Positions 7,517 through 12,105 of a DNA stretch of 12,105 nt are shown here, in pieces (positions within the stretch are counted from its first letter, which is position 1; each line of letters begins with the position of its first letter). Under the pieces are notes generated by a model, which saw only the letters and a list, made by a program, of their open reading frames with translations, did not search any database and was not told the DNA's origin. The position numbers and the translations under genes are program-made. Source of the stretch: Pseudomonadota bacterium (lineage in GTDB: Bacteria; Pseudomonadota; Alphaproteobacteria; Rhizobiales; Rhizobiaceae); contig QGUU01000030.1 in assembly GCA_003242525.1 (NCBI GenBank), positions 1 to 12,105 of the forward strand. The letters are read 5' to 3'.

Positions 7517-8290
7517 ATGAGCTATGAAACAATCATCACCGAAAAACGCGGCAAGGTCGGGCTCATTACGCTCAACCGGCCCAATGCCCTCAACGCCCTG
7601 AACTCCCAGGTCCTTGCCGAGTTGCTGGCCGCGACCAAGGCCTTCGATTCGGACGAATCGGTCGGCGCCATGGTCATTACCGGCTCCGAAAAAGCCTTCG
7701 CCGCCGGCGCCGACATCAAGGAAATGCAGAACAAGTCCTATGTGGACGCCTTCCTGCAGGACTTCTTCGCCGGGTGGGAGGAATTCACGCGCACGCGCAA
7801 GCCGATCATTGCGGCTGTTGCAGGATATGCGCTGGGCGGCGGCTGCGAGCTCGCAATGATGTGCGATTTCATCATCGCCGCAGACAATGCAAGGTTCGGC
7901 CAGCCCGAGATTACTCTGGGCGTCATGCCAGGGATGGGCGGATCGCAACGTTTGACTCGCTTCGTCGGCAAGTCGAAGGCGATGGACATGGTGTTGACAG
8001 GCCGCATGATGGACGCTGCAGAGGCCGAGCGCTCCGGCCTTGTGTCGCGGGTGGTGCCCGTGGAAGAACTTGTCAACGAAGCGGTGAAGGCGGCAGGCAA
8101 GATTGCCGAATTCTCGCTGCCTGCCGTCATCATGGCCAAGGAAGCGGTGAACCGCAGCTATGAGGTGACACTTGGCGAGGGGCTGCGCTTCGAGCGGCGG
8201 CTGTTTCACTCCATGTTCGCCCTGGAAGACCAGAAGGAGGGCATGGCCGCCTTTGTCGAGAAGCGGAAGGCGCAATTTCGCAACAAGTAG
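7517..8290 (+). CDS. Enoyl-CoA hydratase (crotonase family)
   Basis: 257 residues, full length. It hydrates trans-2-enoyl-CoA to 3-hydroxyacyl-CoA, in fatty acid beta-oxidation or short-chain acyl-CoA metabolism. Oxyanion-hole regions are visible at about residues 60-68 ([11 protein letters not shown]) and 105-110 ([11 protein letters not shown]). Both catalytic glutamates of true hydratases are present: E111 (GGCELA) and E131 ([15 protein letters not shown]), 20 residues apart as in the mitochondrial enzyme. MSYETIITE at the N-terminus and the C-terminal FVEKRKAQF are typical of proteobacterial FadB1/EchA-type short-chain hydratases. The ribosome site GGAGGA (7507-7512) is strong. It is 34 bases downstream of mutM, so it is probably cotranscribed. 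The exact substrate cannot be read from sequence. Confidence 0.93.
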   Translation: MSYETIITEKRGKVGLITLNRPNALNALNSQVLAELLAATKAFDSDESVGAMVITGSEKAFAAGADIKEMQNKSYVDAFLQDFFAGWEEFTRTRKPIIAAVAGYALGGGCELAMMCDFIIAADNARFGQPEITLGVMPGMGGSQRLTRFVGKSKAMDMVLTGRMMDAAEAERSGLVSRVVPVEELVNEAVKAAGKIAEFSLPAVIMAKEAVNRSYEVTLGEGLRFERRLFHSMFALEDQKEGMAAFVEKRKAQFRNK

Positions 8291-8320
8291 AAAGAGGCGG
8301 CAAAAACCCTCGCCATGACG

Positions 8321-8349
8321 TTGACGCCCCGCCAAAGCTGCACTATAAG
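8321..8349 (+). promoter_or_regulatory. Probable rpsT promoter
   Basis: TTGACG (8321-8326) and TATAAG (8344-8349) are separated by 17 bases and match the housekeeping sigma-factor consensus well. Transcription would begin near 8356, giving a leader of about 90 bases before rpsT. The leader contains small GC hairpins such as GCGG-TAGT-CCGC at 8399-8410. This is the clearest promoter in the window, and it separates rpsT from the hydratase gene, which ends 31 bases before it. Confidence 0.65.
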
Positions 8350-8445
8350 CCGCACCGACTGAGGCGGCCCGATGGCTGCCCGTTTGTTTTTGCGCCTTGC
8401 GGTAGTCCGCCTTGGCTCACCACATAGATCGGAAGAGAGACATAG

Positions 8446-8712
8446 ATGGCCAATACCTCATCGGCCCAGAAGGCAGCGCGCAAGATTGCCCGTCGTACTG
8501 CCGTCAACAAGCACCGGCGCTCGCGTGTGCGCTCCTTCGTGCGCAAGGTTGAAGAAGCGCTGGCTTCGGGCGACAAGGCTGCCGCCGAGGCCGCACTGAG
8601 GGCCGCGCAGCCGGAGTTGATGCGGGCCGCCTCCAAGGGAGTGTTGCACCGCAATACTGCGTCGCGCAAGGTTTCCCGGCTGGCCCAGCGGGTAAAGAGC
8701 CTCGGCGCCTGA
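8446..8712 (+). CDS. rpsT: 30S ribosomal protein S20
   Basis: 88 residues, usual length. S20 binds 16S rRNA in the small ribosomal subunit. The lysine/arginine-rich helices are typical: [59 protein letters not shown], and the conserved [19 protein letters not shown]. The ribosome site is the purine run GGAAGAGAG (8431-8439). It has its own promoter upstream and a strong intrinsic terminator downstream, so it is a single-gene unit. The rpsT-dnaA neighbourhood is common in this bacterial order. Confidence 0.97.
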   Translation: MANTSSAQKAARKIARRTAVNKHRRSRVRSFVRKVEEALASGDKAAAEAALRAAQPELMRAASKGVLHRNTASRKVSRLAQRVKSLGA

Positions 8713-8738
8713 TTCCCGTCAGTCTCGAATTTTGCAGG

Positions 8739-8768
8739 AACCCGGCGCCTTGCGCCGGGTTTTTCTTT
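8739..8768 (+). terminator. Intrinsic terminator of rpsT
   Basis: AACCCGGCGC (8739-8748) and GCGCCGGGTT (8752-8761) pair perfectly over 10 bases around a CTT loop. They are followed by a T-rich run (TTTTCTTTT after the stem begins to close at 8760). It starts 26 bases after the rpsT stop. Confidence 0.92.
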
Positions 8769-8861
8769 TGCCGGCATATGTCGTTTTGCTCATATTCCGC
8801 ACTGCAGCAAAAACCGCCGAGTGGCACAAATATCTTTTTTATTTCAGTGCGTTACAGGAGG

Positions 8862-8870
8862 TTATCCACA
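8862..8870 (+). promoter_or_regulatory. DnaA box upstream of dnaA
   Basis: TTATCCACA is an exact match to the high-affinity DnaA box consensus TTATNCACA. It lies about 550 bases upstream of dnaA, next to an AT-rich tract ending near 8846. It could serve autoregulation of dnaA or origin function. Confidence 0.7.
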
Positions 8871-9049
8871 GATTGCTCACGTTCTGCCAGCGGGACGGGG
8901 GACAACTCCATGTCAAGCAAAATATTAAAAAAAATTCGCCCAGGCGGTCCCCGTCCACGCGTCCTGCAAGAAGGGATTGAATCACAATGGCTTTGTTCAG
9001 CCACCCGACTTACAACCTTGGCCCTTGACCTCCGCGGTAACCAGATTCG

Positions 9050-9064
9050 TTAAATTTCGGTTAG
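9050..9064 (+). promoter_or_regulatory. CtrA-like site upstream of dnaA (one mismatch)
   Basis: TTAAATTTCGGTTAG reads TTAA-N7-TTAG, one base off the CtrA consensus. A GANTC site (GATTC, 9044-9048) lies directly upstream. CtrA and CcrM-methylated GANTC sites are known to act together near Caulobacter dnaA and its origin; the role here is inferred from motifs. Confidence 0.35.
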
Positions 9065-9420
9065 ATGCGACCTTGCCCTTTCCACCGGGATTTTTGTAGT
9101 GTCTCCCTATCGAAAGGGATGGGCTCAGGCCCGCGACCCAGCCTAAATCGGCAGCGTTTTGCAACGCGGAGCGATTCCGCGATGGCTGGTCTTTGCCCTT
9201 CGAGAGGGGTTTGGGAAGTGGGGGTCTAAAAGCATCGCAGTGGTAGGCAACCTGGCATTCTTTTGTCGGATGTCTCGCCGCGTCTTGAGCCAGCAAGATT
9301 CCCGTTTCTGACGAAGCGGGCGATGAAGGTTGTAGCCTTTGGCCAGCGGCGGCAACGGCTACAGCCAGCAGGTCGTCGGAACGATGGGGAGCATAAGCCC
9401 TGCATTCCGGCGGAGAGGCA

Positions 9421-10965
9421 ATGAACGAGGAAAGCAGTATGCAAAACGCAATCGGCAGGGATATGGGCGGCAACTTCCCTTTCGCGGGGCCTTCGACCGG
9501 GGATGAAATGAGCAGCGAGGCCGACCAGCGGTTCGAACGCGTCAAGGCGCAGCTCAAGGCGCGGTTGGGAAGCGAGGTGTATTCCAGCTGGTTCGGCCGC
9601 ATGAAGCTTGCCGAAGCGACCAAGGGCGTCGTGCGCATGTCGGTGCCGACTGCATTCCTGCGCTCCTGGATCACGGGTCATTACCAGGACCTGATTGCGG
9701 AACTGTGGAAGCAGGAAGATCCTGACCTGCTCCGGATCGAGATCGTTGTGCGCACTGCCACACGACAGAGCAAGTGCACCGATGGCAACCTGCCGACGGC
9801 GCGCAAGACGCCCGGCAAGACGCAGACCGCGCTCGCATCGGGCACGATCGGCGCCAAGCCGGACCGTATCGCGCCGGCACGCAGCGCGGTGGTCGAAAGC
9901 GGCGACCCTCGCCAGAGCGTGCTGGGCTCCCCGCTCGACGGGCGCTACACATTTGCCTCCTTCATAGAAGGGCCATCGAATCGCGTTGCCTTCGCGGCGG
10001 CGCGAGCGGTCGCCGAGCAGGCGTCGAGTGCGGTCCGCTTCAACCCGCTCTTCCTCCATGCGGCGGTCGGCCTGGGCAAGACGCATCTTCTGCAGGCAAT
10101 CGCTGCCGAATCGCTGAAGCGCAATCCTCGGTCGCGCGTTGTCTATCTGACAGCCGAATATTTCATGTGGCGCTTTGCGACGGCCATTCGCGACAACAAT
10201 GCCCTGACGCTGAAGGAGCAATTGCGGGACATCGACCTGCTCATCATCGACGACATGCAGTTCCTGCAAGGCAAGTCGATCCAGCACGAGTTCTGCCATC
10301 TCATCAACATGCTACTGGATAGCGCCAAGCAGGTGGTTGTGGCCGCCGACAGGCCGCCCTCAGAGCTCGAATCCCTGGAACCGCGCGTACGCTCGCGCCT
10401 CAATGGCGGCGTGGCGCTGGAGATGGGCGCGCCCGACTACGCGATGCGGCTCGCCATGCTGAAACTCAGGCTGGCGGCTGCGAAGCAGGACGACCCTTCT
10501 CTCGATATTTCCGAGGACATACTCGAACATGTGGCCCGCACCGTGACGGCCAGCGGGCGCGAACTGGAGGGAGCCTTCAACCAGCTTCTGTTCAGGCAGT
10601 CCTTTGAGCAGATCACCGTTGAACGCATCGACGAGATACTCGGCCACATCTACCGCAGCGGTGAGCCGAAGCGGGTGCGGATCGAGGACATCCAGCGCAT
10701 CGTGGCGCGCCACTACAACGTCTCCAAGACGGAGCTCCTGTCAAACCGCCGCACGCGCACCATCGTCAAGCCCCGCCAGGTGGCTATGTATCTCTCCAAG
10801 GTGATGACGCCGCGCTCGCTGCCCGAAATCGGGCGACGCTTTGGCGGACGTGACCACACCACGGTTCTGCACGCAGTGCGGAAGATCGAGGACCTTTCGG
10901 GAGCGGACAACACGCTGGCCCAGGAACTGGAACTCCTGAGAAGGCTGATAAACGACCAGGCATGA
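9421..10965 (+). CDS. dnaA: Chromosomal replication initiator DnaA
   Basis: 514 residues. DnaA binds DnaA boxes and opens the origin. Domain I lies at about residues 34-110 ([30 protein letters not shown]) and a variable linker at about 111-172. AAA+ domain III has Walker A at 214-221 (AAVGLGKT), Walker B at 273-278 (LLIIDD), a box VII arginine R326 (EPRVRSR) and sensor 2 R380 (SGRELEGAF). DNA-binding domain IV (about 415-514) contains the signature [15 protein letters not shown] at 471-485. The start at 9421 has GGAGAGG close upstream. An ATG at 9439 (MQNAIGRDM) has an equally good or better ribosome site (GAGGAAA, 9427-9433), so the protein may be six residues shorter. An intrinsic terminator follows, so dnaN is probably expressed mainly from its own promoter. 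Confidence 0.98.
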   Translation: MNEESSMQNAIGRDMGGNFPFAGPSTGDEMSSEADQRFERVKAQLKARLGSEVYSSWFGRMKLAEATKGVVRMSVPTAFLRSWITGHYQDLIAELWKQEDPDLLRIEIVVRTATRQSKCTDGNLPTARKTPGKTQTALASGTIGAKPDRIAPARSAVVESGDPRQSVLGSPLDGRYTFASFIEGPSNRVAFAAARAVAEQASSAVRFNPLFLHAAVGLGKTHLLQAIAAESLKRNPRSRVVYLTAEYFMWRFATAIRDNNALTLKEQLRDIDLLIIDDMQFLQGKSIQHEFCHLINMLLDSAKQVVVAADRPPSELESLEPRVRSRLNGGVALEMGAPDYAMRLAMLKLRLAAAKQDDPSLDISEDILEHVARTVTASGRELEGAFNQLLFRQSFEQITVERIDEILGHIYRSGEPKRVRIEDIQRIVARHYNVSKTELLSNRRTRTIVKPRQVAMYLSKVMTPRSLPEIGRRFGGRDHTTVLHAVRKIEDLSGADNTLAQELELLRRLINDQA

Positions 10966-10992
10966 GGCAAGGCCGGGGATCGGCCGCCTCAA

Positions 10993-11001
10993 TTATCCAC
11001 A
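10993..11001 (+). promoter_or_regulatory. DnaA box between dnaA and dnaN
   Basis: TTATCCACA is identical to the box upstream of dnaA. It lies 27 bases after the dnaA stop and ends at the base before the terminator stem begins. It could let DnaA affect dnaN transcription or 3' end formation, or titrate DnaA. Confidence 0.65.
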
Positions 11002-11045
11002 AGGCCCGCGATGCTGCCCCGAAGCAGCGTCGCGGGCTTGCTTTT
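11002..11045 (+). terminator. Intrinsic terminator of dnaA
   Basis: Positions 11002-11017 pair with 11024-11039 over 16 base pairs with two G-T wobbles and a 6-base loop (CCCGAA). TTTT follows at 11042-11045. It begins 36 bases after the dnaA stop. Confidence 0.88.
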
Positions 11046-11076
11046 CCGTGGGTTTTCTTGTCAGTTTGACCGGTTT

Positions 11077-11089
11077 CCAAACTGTTTGG
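11077..11089 (+). repeat. 13-base perfect palindrome upstream of dnaN
   Basis: CCAAAC-T-GTTTGG is a perfect 6-base inverted repeat with a one-base centre, and GTTT-CC-AAAC overlaps it at 11073-11082. It sits 61 bases before dnaN, downstream of TTGACC (11066-11071). It may be an operator, but no known regulator is recognised. Confidence 0.3.
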
Positions 11090-11097
11090 GGCATGTC

Positions 11098-11126
11098 GCG
11101 GGTCCGTATTCCTCAGACCCGCTTTT
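11098..11126 (+). terminator. Terminator-like or attenuator-like hairpin in the dnaN leader
   Basis: GCGGGTC (11098-11104) and GACCCGC (11116-11122) are perfect 7-base arms around an 11-base loop, followed at once by TTTTCT. It ends 24 bases before the dnaN start. It is the second such structure in the 185-base dnaA-dnaN gap. If dnaN is transcribed from upstream of it, it could attenuate dnaN; if the promoter is downstream, it is a backup terminator. Confidence 0.4.
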
Positions 11127-11150
11127 CTAGTCGAAGCGAGCTTTTTCCTC

Positions 11151-12105
11151 ATGCGCGTCATCCTGGAACGGTCGAACCTGCTCAAGTCGCTAAATCACGT
11201 TCACCGCGTGGTGGAACGGCGCAACACCATCCCGATCCTGTCGAACGTGCTTCTCATGGCCGATGGGGCCAGCCTGGAGATGAAGGCGACCGACCTCGAC
11301 CTGGAAATGACGGAGGCCACGCCGGCGAGCGTGGAACAGGGTGGCGCAACGACCGTGCCGGCTCACCTGCTCTACGACATCATACGCAAGCTTCCCGAGG
11401 GCGCCGAGGTCATGCTCAGGACCGAAGAGGACGGCAATGCGATGACTGTGACGTCCGGGCGGTCCAGCTTCCGGCTCCAGTGCCTGCCGCAGTCGGACTT
11501 CCCCGAACTGTCCGCCGGTTCCTTCCCGCATATCTTCCGGCTTGAGTCGACGGCGCTCAAGACGCTTATCGACAAGACCCAATTCGCCATTTCGACGGAA
11601 GAGACGCGCTACTATCTCAACGGCATTTTCCTGCATGCGCTGGAATCAGGGGGCAAGCTCAAGCTGCGTTCAGTGGCTACGGACGGCCACCGCCTCGCGC
11701 GCGCGGAAATGGAGGCGCCAGCCGGTTCCGAAGGCATGCCGGGCGTCATCATTCCGCGCAAGACGGTCAGCGAATTGCAGAAACTGCTCGACGATCCGGA
11801 TGTAGCGGTGACGACCGAACTGTCCGACACCAAAATCCGGTTCACCATCGGCTCGGTTGTACTTACTTCCAAGCTGATCGACGGAACTTTCCCCGACTAT
11901 CAGCGCGTCATCCCGACCAGCAACGACAAGCAGCTAATCATTGACCGGCAGAGCTTCGCCGCGGCTGTCGACCGCGTTTCCACCATATCTTCCGAAAGAG
12001 GGCGTGCGGTTAAGCTGTCCATTGCCAACGGCCAGCTCACTCTTACCGTCAACAATCCCGATTCCGGCAGCGCCACCGAAGAACCCAAAACGACCAATCA
12101 CCCCA
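11151..12105 (+). CDS. dnaN: DNA polymerase III beta subunit (sliding clamp), C-terminus missing at the window edge
   Basis: 318 codons are present of about 370 in the family. The protein forms the ring clamp that tethers DNA polymerase III to DNA. Typical clamp features: the N-terminal MRVILERSNLLKSLNHVHRV, RRNTIPILSNVLL, the second-domain motif TRYYLNGIFLH, ATDGHRLAR, and the third-domain start LIDGTFPDYQRVIP. The start at 11151 is set by the conserved N-terminus; the ribosome site is poor (GCGAG about 10 bases upstream, then a T-rich stretch). The final seven codons (12084-12104) read PKTTNHP, where clamps normally continue with a hydrophobic and acidic stretch (of the type LxVDYD), so the last ~22 bases are probably unreliable. 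Confidence 0.96.
   Translation, partial: MRVILERSNLLKSLNHVHRVVERRNTIPILSNVLLMADGASLEMKATDLDLEMTEATPASVEQGGATTVPAHLLYDIIRKLPEGAEVMLRTEEDGNAMTVTSGRSSFRLQCLPQSDFPELSAGSFPHIFRLESTALKTLIDKTQFAISTEETRYYLNGIFLHALESGGKLKLRSVATDGHRLARAEMEAPAGSEGMPGVIIPRKTVSELQKLLDDPDVAVTTELSDTKIRFTIGSVVLTSKLIDGTFPDYQRVIPTSNDKQLIIDRQSFAAAVDRVSTISSERGRAVKLSIANGQLTLTVNNPDSGSATEEPKTTNHP

Larger units (their letters stand above)
8771..9411 (+). other. Gene-free region upstream of dnaA: dnaA control region or origin candidate
   Basis: No convincing gene was found in this stretch; the open frames lack coding character or ribosome sites. It contains a perfect DnaA box (8862-8870), two AT-rich tracts on either side of it (8826-8846 and 8919-8936), a CtrA-like TTAA-N7-TTAG site (9050-9064), and GANTC methylation sites at 8979, 9044, 9173 and 9297. 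A weak promoter candidate is TTGCCC (9073-9078) with TGTAGT (9095-9100). Two overlapping small hairpins lie at 9154-9167 and 9165-9181. These parts fit a long dnaA leader/promoter under cell-cycle control. One DnaA box is few for an origin, and many relatives have oriC near hemE. Confidence 0.45.

Noticed and set aside
7250..8335. Long minus-strand frame (361 codons) opposite the enoyl-CoA hydratase gene
   Set aside because: Antisense shadow; histidine- and arginine-rich composition, no domain, and the plus strand is clearly coding.
8426..8437. AGATCGGAAGAG equals the first 12 bases of a common Illumina adapter
   Set aside because: The match stops after 12 bases and the sequence runs on as a normal purine-rich ribosome site and an intact rpsT, so it is most likely chance and not adapter contamination.
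8778..9053. 91-codon plus-strand frame upstream of dnaA
   Set aside because: No ribosome site, no protein family character, and it runs through the DnaA box and AT-rich tracts.
10060..10083. DnaA Walker A begins with Ala (AAVGLGKT) instead of Gly
   Set aside because: The P-loop pattern allows Ala or Gly at the first position, and all other AAA+ motifs are intact.
9226..10299. Long minus-strand frame (357 codons) opposite dnaA
   Set aside because: Antisense shadow of dnaA with no recognisable domain or signal.

Overview
The window looks like chromosomal DNA of a GC-rich alphaproteobacterium of the order Hyphomicrobiales (Rhizobiales). It is most like the Mesorhizobium/Phyllobacteriaceae group, judged from protein character, the tad/cpa genes, the neighbours of rpsT-dnaA, and cell-cycle style DNA motifs (CtrA-like, GANTC, DnaA boxes). 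Genus is inference only. The extreme left end and the last ~22 bases read like degraded sequence, so the window may be a whole short contig.

Left part (1-5204) holds Flp/Tad (type IVb) pilus assembly genes in two divergent arms. On the minus strand are cpaA (prepilin peptidase), then after a 200-base gap cpaB, overlapping cpaC (secretin), and the first ~46 codons of a probable cpaD running off the edge. On the plus strand are a small periplasmic protein that is a free-standing copy of the N-terminal domain of CpaC, then two TadE-like membrane-anchored pseudopilins. No flp pilin gene is visible. A consensus CtrA-type site (TTAA-N7-TTAA) precedes cpaB, and a one-mismatch site precedes the small pilus gene, which suggests cell-cycle control of piliation.

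Middle part (5349-8290) holds metabolic and repair genes on the plus strand: deoB (phosphopentomutase), overlapping mutM (Fpg glycosylase), then an enoyl-CoA hydratase with a strong ribosome binding site. They probably form one transcription unit.

Right part (8321-12105) is the replication and translation core: rpsT with its own promoter and intrinsic terminator, a 708-base gene-free region, dnaA with its terminator, and dnaN (partial at the right edge). The gene-free region carries a perfect DnaA box, two AT-rich tracts, a CtrA-like site and several GANTC sites. It is either the dnaA control region or part of an origin. A second perfect DnaA box touches the dnaA terminator, and an attenuator-like hairpin lies just upstream of dnaN.

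No CRISPR array, insertion sequence, tRNA, rRNA or phage gene was seen. I found no convincing wholly new system. The points of interest are regulatory arrangements and the stand-alone CpaC-like domain protein.
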